Assembly: GCF_900162685.1 (NCBI RefSeq)
Contig: NZ_LT727828.1
Location: 1,333,700 to 1,397,699 of the forward strand
DNA: 64,000 nt
DNA from: Terribacillus halophilus
GTDB taxonomy: Bacteria > Bacillota > Bacilli > Bacillales > Amphibacillaceae
Reading direction: 5' to 3'
The position numbers were made by a program, and so were the translations under genes. Of this stretch, positions 10,227 through 19,078 are shown piece by piece. Below the pieces are notes generated by a model. The model searched no databases, had not been told where the DNA came from, and saw nothing but the letters and a program-made list of their open reading frames with translations. Position 1 is the stretch's first letter. Every line of letters starts with the position of its first letter.

Positions 10227-10668
10227 GCGTTTCGTTTTATCAAGAAATGTAGCATGCGTGCGTCGGAAATAGGGTATGTTGCACAGAAAAGTAAAGGATT
10301 AAGAGAATAATTACCAAAAATAGATATATAATGAACTGGAAAGCCAATACAACACTGGTTTCTTTTTTGGAAAACTGAAGGTGACATTGTAGTTTAGTAC
10401 AATTGCTGTTAAAAAAGGTAGCAGTCAAATGTAAGTTTATAGATAGAATACAGATAGAAATCAAGAAGAAGCAAAATCGCATAATTTACACATTTGATAA
10501 CTTTATATGTATCTTTTACAGCTTAATAAGAAGGGACACAGAAAGGCGATAAGTTGCCAAGTATGTATCCAGGAAGCAGGGAAACCTGTAAAACTAGCGA
10601 ATTAAATGGGTAAGAGTAAAATTTAGATCATAGAGAGATTTACTCAAAGTAAGAGGGGAATAACCAAT
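10227..10668. other. 442-bp intergenic region, no gene recognised
   Basis: AT-rich spacer between the sugar operon and the two-component genes. I see no known riboswitch core, no coding frame with a ribosome site and no clear -35/-10 pair. It must hold the promoter of the kinase operon, since a terminator closes the upstream unit. Confidence 0.5.
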
Positions 10669-12447
10669 ATGAAACGATTCACCCGTTTATTTTCTGATCT
10701 GAAAATGAAGCATAAGTTGTTTTGTTTGCTGTCTCTTATCTTGATTTCGTTTAGTGTAGGCGGGTTATTGCTCATCCAGTACGCGCTGCATGTTTATAAT
10801 GAAGAAATCCATCGACAGTCTGCCCAGTCATTGAAGGTATCGTCTGCTTTGGTGGAAAAAGAGATTGCAAAAATGAAAAGGCTTTCATATACATTGGCAA
10901 CAGATCCGTATCTTCAATCCTACTTAATTAACTTGAAAGAAAGTGATGGCGGTTATGAGTCTTATTTAACCGGAGTGAGTATAGAAAGAAGACTTGTGGA
11001 ATTAGGTGCTTTTGAGAATTATATCGATTCCATTCAGGTATATGACACAGCGGATCGCAATTACAGTATAGGGAAGCGTGTTGTAGCGATTGGAAACGAG
11101 CAGTTATTGGAGTATAAGCGGGCAACAATGGAAAAGGATGGCGGTGTGGAATGGTTTGTTGCGAATAAGCAGGATGAATCGTTTATAGCTGCCAGAGAGG
11201 TGAACGCATATGCAAATTTATCATTCGAGCGGTTAGGAATGGTTGTCGTGCGTTTCAATATGAATGAGATGGTGTCTTCATTCGAAGATAGTGCGGCGGA
11301 ACAAGGAACGAAGCTGCTGATTACGAATGCAGACCAGGAAATAATATTTCCTCAGGAAACAGCGGAGAAGGATGCATACTTAGCCTCCAGTTTGCTTGAT
11401 GATGCTGGCTATCGTTTAGTCAATTATGAAGGTGAAAGATATTTTGTGACTTATACCTCGGCCAATTTCACGAATTGGAAGTATATGATTGCTTCTCCTT
11501 ATAATCAATTGTTTGAAGCAGTCTCTTTTGTTATGAAAGCCGTCATCAGCCTTTATTTGCTGTTGTTTGTCTTACTGCTTTTGCTTGGCATCCGCTTTAT
11601 AAAGGGAATCACAAATCCGATTGAGGCGTTAAACAGAAAGATGAAAAGAGTTGAAACGGCAGAGGTTATGGATTTTCATGATAATCAAGATATAAGATTT
11701 ACGAATGATGAAGCGGGGCAAATGCATGAGAACTTCAATAAGATGATGCGGCAGATTCATTCGCTAATTGAAGAAAACTACGAAAAACAGCTTGTCATTA
11801 AAGACGCAGAGTTCAAAACGCTCCAAGCCCAAATAAATCCTCACTTTTTATACAATACATTAGAATCTATCAATTGGTCAGCGAAACTAGGCAAGGTGCA
11901 GGAAACATCCCGTATGGCCACTTCATTAGGCTTTATTTTGCGTTCTTCGCTTGAAACGAAAGAGTCGCTCATAACGCTTGCTGAGGAAATGGAAATTGTA
12001 AACCACTATATTATGATCCAATCGTACCGTTTTCAAGATCGTCTAGTTTTTCGCAATAAGCTGCCTAATCACCTTCTTGCTTGTAAGGTGCCTAAATTCA
12101 GCCTCCAGCCATTAGTGGAAAATGCAATCCGATATGGTGTGCAAGAAATAGTTGGTGTCTGTACGATCACCATCGAGGCAGCGCATGTTGGTGAAGATAC
12201 CGTTATTTCTGTTATAGATGATGGTCCTGGCATGGATGATGAATTCATCCGTAACCTGCAGAGTGGTGTATATCGTACGAAAGGAACTGGTCTAGGGATA
12301 CGAAATATCAATAATAGGTTAAAGATGCTGTTCGGCGCAGCATATGGAATAGAAGTTAGAAGTGAACTTGGAGCTGGAACGACGGTCATGCTGACAATTC
12401 CTTATAAAGGAGGGAGTGATCATGTTCAAAGTGCTGCTGGTAGATGA
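10669..12447 (+). CDS. Sensor histidine kinase, YesM/LytS type
   Basis: A 592-residue membrane kinase: membrane segment near residues 18-38, a long extracellular sensor region (about 40-280), second membrane segment (about 285-308), HAMP linker, then the His-kinase domain with QINPHFLYNTLESINW (phospho-acceptor His) and an ATP-binding domain (NAIRYGV, DDGPGMDD, GTGLGIRNI). This is the YesM class that pairs with AraC-type response regulators to control carbohydrate uptake genes. Its stop overlaps the next gene. The ribosome site is AAGAGGGGA. Confidence 0.93.
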   Translation: MKRFTRLFSDLKMKHKLFCLLSLILISFSVGGLLLIQYALHVYNEEIHRQSAQSLKVSSALVEKEIAKMKRLSYTLATDPYLQSYLINLKESDGGYESYLTGVSIERRLVELGAFENYIDSIQVYDTADRNYSIGKRVVAIGNEQLLEYKRATMEKDGGVEWFVANKQDESFIAAREVNAYANLSFERLGMVVVRFNMNEMVSSFEDSAAEQGTKLLITNADQEIIFPQETAEKDAYLASSLLDDAGYRLVNYEGERYFVTYTSANFTNWKYMIASPYNQLFEAVSFVMKAVISLYLLLFVLLLLLGIRFIKGITNPIEALNRKMKRVETAEVMDFHDNQDIRFTNDEAGQMHENFNKMMRQIHSLIEENYEKQLVIKDAEFKTLQAQINPHFLYNTLESINWSAKLGKVQETSRMATSLGFILRSSLETKESLITLAEEMEIVNHYIMIQSYRFQDRLVFRNKLPNHLLACKVPKFSLQPLVENAIRYGVQEIVGVCTITIEAAHVGEDTVISVIDDGPGMDDEFIRNLQSGVYRTKGTGLGIRNINNRLKMLFGAAYGIEVRSELGAGTTVMLTIPYKGGSDHVQSAAGR

Positions 12448-13168
12448 CGAACCAATGCTGCTGGAAGGTATTTCTTCGATTGTGGAATGGGAGCGGCACG
12501 GAACCGAATTAGGAGGGATTGCTCGTAATGGCTTAGAAGCGCTGGAATTCATTCACAAACATGCTCCTGATATTGTCATAACGGATATTACCATGCCTGG
12601 CCTGGATGGGATGGGATTGATTGAGCAAGGTAGTAAGATTTCACCTCTTATCAAATGGATTTTATTGTCCGGTTATAACGAATTTGAATATGCGCAGAAA
12701 GCGATGCGTTTCGGGGTAAAGCATTATTTGCTTAAACCATCCAGTGAGGAAGACATTCAGGAAGCGTTAGCGGAAATTGTGCAGGAACTCGGCGAAAAAA
12801 GGGAACACGCGAAAAAGACCTCGAGCGACACGAAGCGATATTCTAGTGTTGTGAATAAAATGATAGACAGCATACGTGACAATATAGAAAATCCGGACCT
12901 ATCGCTGCGCTGGGTTGCGAGTGAAGTGCTCTATATGAATACAGATTACCTTGGCAAACTGTTTAAAAAAGAAGTGGGAGAGAAATTTTCAGCGTATGTA
13001 TTAAATAGGAAGATAGATAAAGCGCTAGAAATTATGGAGAAACAAGACGATATCAAAGTGTTTGAACTGGCTGAACAAGTAGGTTATGGCAACAACCCGC
13101 AATATTTCAGCCATATCTTTAAGAAAAGAACGGGCAGCACACCTACAGATTGGATTAAAAAAAGATAA
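12422..13168 (+). CDS. AraC-type response regulator, YesN type
   Basis: A 248-residue regulator: receiver domain (DDE at 8-10, phospho-acceptor Asp55 in VITDITMPG, Lys in LLKPS) and C-terminal AraC helix-turn-helix (about 150-245). A GTG six bases earlier is in frame, but AAGGAGG lies just before it, making ATG 12422 the better start. The gene overlaps the kinase stop by 26 bases, so the pair is co-translated. It is expected to activate the upstream uptake operon in response to an extracellular saccharide sensed by the kinase. Confidence 0.93.
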   Translation: MFKVLLVDDEPMLLEGISSIVEWERHGTELGGIARNGLEALEFIHKHAPDIVITDITMPGLDGMGLIEQGSKISPLIKWILLSGYNEFEYAQKAMRFGVKHYLLKPSSEEDIQEALAEIVQELGEKREHAKKTSSDTKRYSSVVNKMIDSIRDNIENPDLSLRWVASEVLYMNTDYLGKLFKKEVGEKFSAYVLNRKIDKALEIMEKQDDIKVFELAEQVGYGNNPQYFSHIFKKRTGSTPTDWIKKR

Positions 13169-13186
13169 GAAGGGGCGTGTTTTTAC

Positions 13187-13786
13187 ATGACAGAGAAATG
13201 GATTTTTATCGGTGATAGCATTACAGAGTGTGGAAGGTTTGAGGACCCGCTTGCAATAGGAGACGGTTACGTAAAAATGATTCAAGATGAAATAAAGCAG
13301 AAAAAAGAAGTAGAAATCATTAACGAAGGAGTGGGAGGCAATCGTGTCACTGACTTAGCAGCGAGATGGAAAGAAGATGTACTTCTTCTAGCTCCAGACT
13401 TAATTTCTGTTTCTATTGGTATCAATGACGTTTGGAGACAGCTGGATCAGCCGCAAATGAAGCAGGTTTCACCTGAGGAATTCAAAGACGTTTATAACAA
13501 CATCTTGGCAGAAACCGTCAAGCTTGAAACGAAGCTGTTTCTAATGGAGCCAACCATTATTGAAGAAGATAAGAATTCAAAAGGAAACCAGCTGCTGCTT
13601 CCGTATGTAGAGATTGTGCGGGACCTGGCTACAACGTATAACGCAACACTTATCCCGACGCATACAGCATTCCTGGAAACAGAAAAAACTGGTTTGACAA
13701 CGGATGGCGTCCATATGACGGAAACTGGCAATCAGCTGATGGCTGATACATGGCTGAAAGCATATTTCGCTGCAGAAGGAATGTAA
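13187..13786 (+). CDS. SGNH/GDSL-family carbohydrate esterase
   Basis: A 199-residue SGNH hydrolase with all four blocks: GDSIT (nucleophile Ser), GVGGNR (Gly), GINDVW (Asn) and DGVHMT (Asp/His). No signal peptide, so cytoplasmic. It is close in size and motifs to rhamnogalacturonan acetylesterases such as YesT and to related xylan and oligosaccharide deacetylases. It lies 18 bases behind the response regulator, so it likely removes acetyl groups from the imported oligosaccharide. Confidence 0.88.
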   Translation: MTEKWIFIGDSITECGRFEDPLAIGDGYVKMIQDEIKQKKEVEIINEGVGGNRVTDLAARWKEDVLLLAPDLISVSIGINDVWRQLDQPQMKQVSPEEFKDVYNNILAETVKLETKLFLMEPTIIEEDKNSKGNQLLLPYVEIVRDLATTYNATLIPTHTAFLETEKTGLTTDGVHMTETGNQLMADTWLKAYFAAEGM

Positions 13787-13855
13787 TACTTAGAAATCTA
13801 AAATACGCTGACATTAGACAAGGCTCTTCTTCATACTTTGTTCTGAGGTGATAAA

Positions 13856-14296
13856 ATGGCACGAGTCAAGTACACCAGCAAAGATGTGGATCTAATGGCC
13901 AGAATGATGCGAGCTGAAGCTGAAGGGGAAGGCCAGCAAGGCATGCTATACGTTGGAACGGTTATTGTGAACAGAGCGGTAGCTGACTGCTTAGACTTTG
14001 GAGATGTGCGAGCAATCCGTGACGTTATTTTCCAAGTACAGGGCGGCAACTATTCGTTTGAAGCTGTACAAAAAGGGAACGTTTTTTATCAGCGAGCACG
14101 CGATTCAGAAAGACGACTGGCGGAAAGAAATCTAAAGTTTTGGAGGGAGCAGCCAGCACGGTTTTCCCTTTGGTACTTCAACCCCTACGCACCATGCCCT
14201 CCGACTTGGTACGATCAGCCTTTTACGGGCCAATTTAAAGACCATTGCTTTTATGAACCACAGCCGGGGACTTGTGAGAGTGTGTATATTGGATAA
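13856..14296 (+). CDS. cwlJ: Cell wall hydrolase CwlJ (spore germination)
   Basis: A 146-residue protein almost colinear with B. subtilis CwlJ (142 residues), the cortex-lytic enzyme in the spore coat that is activated by calcium dipicolinate during germination. Conserved features are VDLMARMMRAEAEGEG at the N-terminus, with the catalytic Glu of the SleB/CwlJ hydrolase fold, FYQRARDSER in the middle and FSLWYFNPYAPCP...WYDQPF near the end. No signal peptide, as expected for CwlJ. The start lies eight bases behind GAGGTG. It is monocistronic, closed by a terminator. Confidence 0.92.
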   Translation: MARVKYTSKDVDLMARMMRAEAEGEGQQGMLYVGTVIVNRAVADCLDFGDVRAIRDVIFQVQGGNYSFEAVQKGNVFYQRARDSERRLAERNLKFWREQPARFSLWYFNPYAPCPPTWYDQPFTGQFKDHCFYEPQPGTCESVYIG

Positions 14297-14315
14297 AGTA
14301 AATAGCTTAGTCAGG

Positions 14316-14344
14316 AAGTGCAGTCTTTGAGATTGCACTTTTTT
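14316..14344 (+). terminator. Terminator of cwlJ
   Basis: Arms AAGTGCAGTCT/AGATTGCACTT around a TTG loop, followed by a T-run. Confidence 0.85.
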
Positions 14345-14409
14345 ACGTTAACCTAATTCCATGATTTACCGATAATGATACAATAATTGAAGAGGCAATT
14401 GGAGGTGCT

Positions 14410-14739
14410 CTGCCTATCAGATGGTTTACTAAAGGTAAAACAAAAGTATCTTTACTTACTGCGGTTGGTGTAGTCTTACTGTTTGTTCTCCAAGTGGTTC
14501 TAATTTTGAAAGTTCCATTAGACAATGAAATCATTTCACTGTTCATGCGTGTTTTTATTCCTGTCTGTTTAATTTTATATATCCTTGGACCGATCTTTGG
14601 TTTTATTACAGCTTTCTTTGCGCAAACACAGGTATGGAAAGTAACGTTGGGAATAGTTTATTTTTTTATTGGGGCAGTTTTAATTCCTTATTCTATTTTT
14701 GTTATTACTTTCCGTTATTTTGTGGGATTCGGCGGCTAA
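14410..14739 (+). CDS. Small hypothetical membrane protein
   Basis: An open frame of about 105-110 residues with three hydrophobic segments (SLLTAVGVVLLFVLQ, VCLILYILGPIFGFITAFF, LGIVYFFIGAVLIPYSIFVI) and a basic N-terminal stretch (RWFTKGKTK). I do not recognise the family. The start is uncertain: GGAGG at 14401-14405 is followed by an in-frame CTG at 14410 and ATC at 14416, but no ATG, GTG or TTG until GTG 14494, which would cut off the first segment. Either a rare start codon is used or the gene is damaged at its 5' end. Confidence 0.5.
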   Translation: MPIRWFTKGKTKVSLLTAVGVVLLFVLQVVLILKVPLDNEIISLFMRVFIPVCLILYILGPIFGFITAFFAQTQVWKVTLGIVYFFIGAVLIPYSIFVITFRYFVGFGG

Positions 14740-14830
14740 ACATAAAGTTCCATTATACATTTCAAAAATAGAGGGAGCTTTCTTCTGGCAAAAGTTTTGA
14801 ATCTAGTATCTAACTATAGAGGTGAATCTA

Positions 14831-15568
14831 ATGACAAATGAGCTACAGCACGCATTAAAGGTATTGAAACAAAAACAGTGGATAGACCTGACTCATACAT
14901 TCGGACCAGACTCTCCGTATTTCTCGGCATTTGAACCAGCAAAGTTTCAGACGCTCTTTACCCATAATGATGGTTTTTTTGCACAGAATTTCTCTTTTCC
15001 TGGTCAGTATGGGACGCACTTGGATGCACCGATTCATTTCGTTCGGAACACGCGTTACTTAGAGGAGCTTGAGCTGCAGGAATTGGTGCTGCCGCTGGTT
15101 GTCATTGATAAATCAGGGGAAGCGGCTGCGAATCACGACTACTCATTGTCTGTAGCTGACATTTTGGCGTTTGAAGCAGAACACGGAGAAATTGAGCCAG
15201 ACACATTTGTTGCTTTGCGAACGGATTGGAGCAAGCGTTGGCCTGATCAAGTGAAAATGGATAACAAAGATGAACAAGGCAACAGTCACTCTCCCGGCTG
15301 GTCGCTTGCAGCGTTAAAGTTTCTATATGAAGAGAGAGAAATAAAGGCAGTTGGTCATGAAACCTTTGATACCGATGCCGCCGTTGACTTTCAGAAAAAC
15401 GGTGCTTTAGTTGGCGAGTACTATGTGTTGGAACAAGACTCCTATCAAGTAGAACTGTTAACAAATCTCGATCAGCTGCCAGCCAAAGGGGCATTTATCT
15501 TTAATATAGTACCAAAAGCTGAAAAAGCATCAGGATTTCCTGTTCGGTCGTTTGCTGTCTTGCCATAA
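14831..15568 (+). CDS. Cyclase-family metal-dependent hydrolase (kynurenine formamidase-like)
   Basis: A 245-residue member of the cyclase/KynB family. The metal-binding signature is present as YGTHLDAPIHF (about residue 60), and the family's DLTHTFGPDSP opening is at residues 17-27. Members hydrolyse aryl formamides or cyclise related substrates. No tryptophan-catabolic genes are nearby, so the substrate is open. ATG 14831 is chosen over the in-frame GTG at 14822 because AGAGGTG, which overlaps that GTG, is its ribosome site. Confidence 0.85.
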   Translation: MTNELQHALKVLKQKQWIDLTHTFGPDSPYFSAFEPAKFQTLFTHNDGFFAQNFSFPGQYGTHLDAPIHFVRNTRYLEELELQELVLPLVVIDKSGEAAANHDYSLSVADILAFEAEHGEIEPDTFVALRTDWSKRWPDQVKMDNKDEQGNSHSPGWSLAALKFLYEEREIKAVGHETFDTDAAVDFQKNGALVGEYYVLEQDSYQVELLTNLDQLPAKGAFIFNIVPKAEKASGFPVRSFAVLP

Positions 15569-15638
15569 GCATGCAAGATTGGATCGCCTCCAATTCGGTT
15601 ATAAATAAGTACTGCTACCGAGCCGAGGAGGAAGACTT

Positions 15639-15698
15639 ATGGAGTCAGCGCAAAATAGTACAGAGATATTTAAGCTTGCATATATGAACAAAATGTAA
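15639..15698 (+). CDS. Possible 19-residue small protein
   Basis: ATG at 15639 stands seven bases behind GAGGAGG, a near-perfect ribosome site, and opens a 19-codon frame (MESAQNSTEIFKLAYMNKM) that ends at TAA 15698. The strength of the ribosome site is the main argument. Such an isolated short frame could be a real small protein, a leader peptide for the gene at 15773, or chance. Confidence 0.35.
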   Translation: MESAQNSTEIFKLAYMNKM

Positions 15699-15700
15699 TT

Positions 15701-15732
15701 TTTATGTATATTATGGCGAAAATATACATAAA
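15701..15732. promoter_or_regulatory. Perfect 12-bp inverted repeat upstream of 15773 gene
   Basis: Arms TTTATGTATATT (15701-15712) and AATATACATAAA (15721-15732) around ATGGCGAA. The arms are perfectly complementary. There is no T-run, so an operator is more likely than a terminator. It lies 41 bases before the next gene's start. Confidence 0.6.
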
Positions 15733-15772
15733 TGCATCGATATACATGCTACACTTTTGTTGGAGGTGGCCT

Positions 15773-16111
15773 ATGTACTTAGATGAGACGAAACGTTATC
15801 GGTTTATCGAATCTGTTCCTTATGGCAAATATTTTATGGTTCGCATCTATGACTTGGAGCTGCAAGAGGAGTATACGGTAACCGATTGGCTGTTGAGCAA
15901 GTATACGGATAAGGCGCTGAAGGAATTCTATCTTCAGATTAAGCGCGATATTTTTGCAACGAATAACAAACAAGAAGAACTGAATTCAGAATTGGGAGAT
16001 ATGCAGCAGCGGCTGTTTGATTTTCTGGATGAAGAAGATGAAGATGATTTGCCGGTAAGCATGGAGAATGTGATACCATTCCCGGTTCCTGCATCTAATG
16101 CAGACAAATAA
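15773..16111 (+). CDS. Hypothetical protein, 112 aa, acidic tail
   Basis: A 112-residue cytoplasmic protein of unknown function: a basic/aromatic N-terminal half (YLDETKRYRFIESVPYGKYF), a helical middle and a strongly acidic stretch (DEEDEDD) before a short C-terminus. I do not recognise the family. ATG 15773 lies nine bases behind TTGGAGG; the longer frame upstream lacks a ribosome site and runs through the inverted repeat at 15701. It has its own terminator and precedes the TPR gene. Confidence 0.7.
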   Translation: MYLDETKRYRFIESVPYGKYFMVRIYDLELQEEYTVTDWLLSKYTDKALKEFYLQIKRDIFATNNKQEELNSELGDMQQRLFDFLDEEDEDDLPVSMENVIPFPVPASNADK

Positions 16112-16125
16112 TCTATTGCATTGCA

Positions 16126-16156
16126 AAGGCTGTGAATAGTTTGATTCACAGCTTTT
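16126..16156 (+). terminator. Terminator after the 15773 gene
   Basis: Stem GCTGTGAAT/ATTCACAGC with flanking A:T pairs and a run of five T. Confidence 0.8.
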
Positions 16157-16253
16157 TGCTATTTTAAGTTTTCAATAAGCGTTTTCTTTGTTACATTTAA
16201 GGGTATAGCTGATACCAGGTCTCTGAACTGAAAATCTGATAAGGATGTTGCCG

Positions 16254-17237
16254 ATGGATAAAGAGAATAATGTAGTATTGTTCCCCGGTCTGAAGACGCG
16301 GCTGGAGCAGCAAGGAATGAAGGAGCTGCAGGAGAAGAATTATGCCGAAGCGATTCAGAAATTCGAACAGCTGTTGGATTATGGCTACCGACAGCCGGAA
16401 ATTTTGACAGGGCGACTGATCTGCCTGATGGAACTTGGCAAGCATGAAGAGGCGGAAGAGATGTCCTTACAGCTGTTAGAAGCGAAGGACAAGGATTACC
16501 TGCAATATTTACATATTCATTTGACGCTGCTGTTCCAGCTCGGTCGCTATGAGGAAGTAGTGGAAATGCTGGATGAGGTATATGCACTAGAGAATATACC
16601 TGTTCCGCTTCGGACTTCGTTTGAACAACTGCAAAAGGTGAGTCGGAAAATGGCGGAAGATAAGTATCAAACGGCAGCCGATCAGCTGATACATAACTTT
16701 GAGAAAGCAAGAAATAATCAGGATGTCTCTGCTCAATGGCAGCTCATTCAGAAATGCCACCTGCTCGATTTAAGTCCTCATGTACAGAAGATGGAAGCGT
16801 ATCTCCTTGATGAGCAGTCCGATCCAGTAGTCCAGACAGCTGTACTGGAATGGTTCATCAAGCAGGAAATAGAATTTCCGGTTTCCATACATAAGATGAA
16901 AGAAACAATTACAGTTATACCTGAGAATTTACAGCTAGTAGACAAATCAGAAGGGATGGAGCGTGTACTTCAGCATCTCCAAATGCTTGAGCAGCAAAAT
17001 CCATCACTTTTCGACCTGGTGTACAAATTATTGTATCGCTATATGTATGTAAAATATCCTATCATTCCAGATGAAGACGAGAGCCTTACATTAGCTGCAG
17101 CGCTGCAAAAGCTGGCTAGCAGCTACTTACAGATTGAGCAGCCGCCTGTTTCAAATGAAGAAGCACAGCAAATCGCTTCCATGATGGAAGAAATTATCAC
17201 ATTTGAGGCAAAATATCTGACTGTTGCCGAGGAATGA
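16254..17237 (+). CDS. ysoA: TPR-repeat protein, YsoA-like
   Basis: A 327-residue helical protein with TPR-like repeats in its N-terminal half (for example EKNYAEAIQKFEQLLDYGYRQ and ELGKHEEAEEMSLQLLEA). Its size, repeats and place directly before tig match B. subtilis YsoA, whose function is unknown; TPR domains serve protein-protein contact. An in-frame ATG at 16245 exists, but AAGGA immediately before it makes ATG 16254 the better start. Confidence 0.72.
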   Translation: MDKENNVVLFPGLKTRLEQQGMKELQEKNYAEAIQKFEQLLDYGYRQPEILTGRLICLMELGKHEEAEEMSLQLLEAKDKDYLQYLHIHLTLLFQLGRYEEVVEMLDEVYALENIPVPLRTSFEQLQKVSRKMAEDKYQTAADQLIHNFEKARNNQDVSAQWQLIQKCHLLDLSPHVQKMEAYLLDEQSDPVVQTAVLEWFIKQEIEFPVSIHKMKETITVIPENLQLVDKSEGMERVLQHLQMLEQQNPSLFDLVYKLLYRYMYVKYPIIPDEDESLTLAAALQKLASSYLQIEQPPVSNEEAQQIASMMEEIITFEAKYLTVAEE

Positions 17238-17257
17238 CACAGTTCGTGTTGTAAGTG

Positions 17258-17285
17258 TTGAAAGCGACTATGAATATGTTATAAT
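17258..17285 (+). promoter_or_regulatory. Sigma-A promoter of tig
   Basis: TTGAAA (17258-17263), 16-base spacer, TATAAT (17280-17285), about 95 bases before the tig start. Confidence 0.7.
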
Positions 17286-17381
17286 GAGATGGTTGTAAAC
17301 CAGTACTAGTTAATAACTTCTTTAATGCTAGAATTGAGAACGATTAACAGGTAAGAAACGATAGATGTTGGAGGGAATATT

Positions 17382-18671
17382 ATGTCAGCAAAATTCGAAA
17401 GAACAGAAGGCAAGAACGAGGGTGTCTTAACTATCACCCTATCCCCTGAAGAGTTGGACAACGCGCTTGACCAAGCGTTCAAAAAAGTTGTCAAAACAGT
17501 ACAGGTACCAGGTTTCCGTAAAGGAAGAGTACCTCGTAAAATGTTCGAACAACGCTTTGGTGTAGAATCTCTATATCAAGATGCGATTGATATCGTGCTT
17601 CCTCAAGCTTATATGAACGCTGTTGAAGAGACTGGTATCGAGCCAGTTGCACAGCCGGATGTAGATCTTGAGCAGATTGAACAAGGTAAAGAACTTATCT
17701 TCAAAGCTACTGTAGCAATCAAACCTGAAGTAGAACTTGGTGACTACAAAGGTCTTGAGGTAGAAGCAGAAGATACAGCTGTTTCCGACGAAGACGTTGA
17801 AAAAGAAATCGATACGCTTCGCAACAACCAAGCTGAATTGGTTGTAAAAGAAGAAGGCACAGTTGGAGAAGGCGACACAGTTGTAATGGACTTCGAAGGT
17901 TTCGTTGATGGCGTTGCATTCGAAGGCGGAAAAGCAGAGAACCATAGCTTAGAAATCGGTTCTGGCAGCTTCATTCCTGGATTCGAAGAACAGCTTACAG
18001 GCAAAGAATCCGGCAGTGAGTCTGATATCACTGTAACATTCCCTGAAGAATATCATGCAGAAGAGCTTGCTGGTAAAGAAGCTGTCTTCAAAGTGAAAAT
18101 TCATGAAATCAAAGCGAAAGAACTTCCTGAGCTTGATGATGAATTCGCGAAAGACGTAGACGAAGAAGTAGAATCTTTGGATGCACTTCGTGAGAAAACG
18201 AAAAACCGTCTGCAAGAAGAAAAAGCAAACGCAGCTGAAAACAACAAGCGTGAACAGCTAATCAACCTTGCTACTGATAACGCAACTGTAGACGTTCCTC
18301 AAGCAATGGTAGATACAGAGCTTGACCGTATGGTTCGTGAATTCGAACAGCGCTTGCAAATGCAAGGTATGACGCTTGAAATGTATCAGCAGTTCTCTGG
18401 TCAAGATGAAGCTGCACTTCGCGAGCAAATGAAAGAAGATGCTGGCAAACGTGTGAAAACAAACTTGACTCTTGAAGCGATCGCGAAAGCGGAAAAACTT
18501 GAAGTAACTGATGAGGACGTTAATGCTGAGCTTGATAAAATGGCTGAAATGTACCAAACAGACAAAGAACAATTAACACAAATGCTTGGTGGCAACACAG
18601 ATGCTATTAAAGATGATTTGAAGTTCCAAAAAGCAATTGACGTGTTGGTTGAAAACAGCAAAACTGCATAA
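17382..18671 (+). CDS. tig: Trigger factor
   Basis: The 429-residue ribosome-bound chaperone and peptidyl-prolyl isomerase that meets nascent chains at the tunnel exit. The order of domains is as expected: ribosome-binding domain with the signature GFRKGRVP (about residue 44), FKBP-type isomerase domain (about 160-240, [15 protein letters not shown]) and the long helical C-terminal arm. The length equals that of B. subtilis Tig. The ribosome site is GGAGGG. It has its own promoter and a strong terminator; clpX follows as in B. subtilis. Confidence 0.98.
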   Translation: MSAKFERTEGKNEGVLTITLSPEELDNALDQAFKKVVKTVQVPGFRKGRVPRKMFEQRFGVESLYQDAIDIVLPQAYMNAVEETGIEPVAQPDVDLEQIEQGKELIFKATVAIKPEVELGDYKGLEVEAEDTAVSDEDVEKEIDTLRNNQAELVVKEEGTVGEGDTVVMDFEGFVDGVAFEGGKAENHSLEIGSGSFIPGFEEQLTGKESGSESDITVTFPEEYHAEELAGKEAVFKVKIHEIKAKELPELDDEFAKDVDEEVESLDALREKTKNRLQEEKANAAENNKREQLINLATDNATVDVPQAMVDTELDRMVREFEQRLQMQGMTLEMYQQFSGQDEAALREQMKEDAGKRVKTNLTLEAIAKAEKLEVTDEDVNAELDKMAEMYQTDKEQLTQMLGGNTDAIKDDLKFQKAIDVLVENSKTA

Positions 18672-18682
18672 GATAGACATAG

Positions 18683-18724
18683 AGAAAAACAAGGCAGCAA
18701 CCACTGTGCCTTGTTTTTCTAAAA
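18683..18724 (+). terminator. Terminator of tig
   Basis: Perfect 14-bp stem (AGAAAAACAAGGCA / TGCCTTGTTTTTCT) with a T-rich 3' arm. Confidence 0.9.
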
Positions 18725-18816
18725 CATAAACGTATACACAGGGAGGGATTCTTACCTTCTCTGTGGAATACGTGCATGAACGACTTTTTTGTTTACATAT
18801 ACTACATACATATGGT

Positions 18817-18990
18817 TTGACTTTTACAAAAAAAACTCCATAATAAAACGTACCTCTTTTTTCGTATATGCAGTATTTGCCAGCAGGAGATAGGGAGAGA
18901 AATCTTTCGAAGCGAGGGTTTATACCCTGTTATTTGGCTAATACTGAGGGAAAAAGTGTTTTGCTTTTTAATACTGCTGTTATCTGATAT
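18817..18990 (+). promoter_or_regulatory. Promoter region of clpX
   Basis: The 350-base gap between tig and clpX holds two candidate sigma-A promoters: TTGACT (18817) with CATAAT (18839), and TTGCTT (18961) with TGATAT (18985). The 9-mer ATCTTTCGA occurs twice (near 18902 and 19031). No CtsR operator of the GGTCAAA type is seen. Confidence 0.5.
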
Positions 18991-19078
18991 GATTGGCTAA
19001 AGGAAGGCTGGGCGCATCCAGAATGTGTTTGATCTTTCGAGATATCATATATAGATATTACATTCGAGGGGTGAAATG

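Noticed and set aside
10240..10482. Reverse-strand 80-codon frame with a hydrophobic segment
   Set aside because: No ribosome site before its ATG, AT-rich DNA, and no resemblance to a known family.
10500..10660. Possible riboswitch in the leader of the kinase gene
   Set aside because: Local GC-rich patches form weak stems only, and no conserved riboswitch core was found.
16159..16710. Reverse-strand 183-codon frame over the TPR gene
   Set aside because: Antisense shadow; composition is unlike protein and the plus-strand gene has TPR repeats and the right context.
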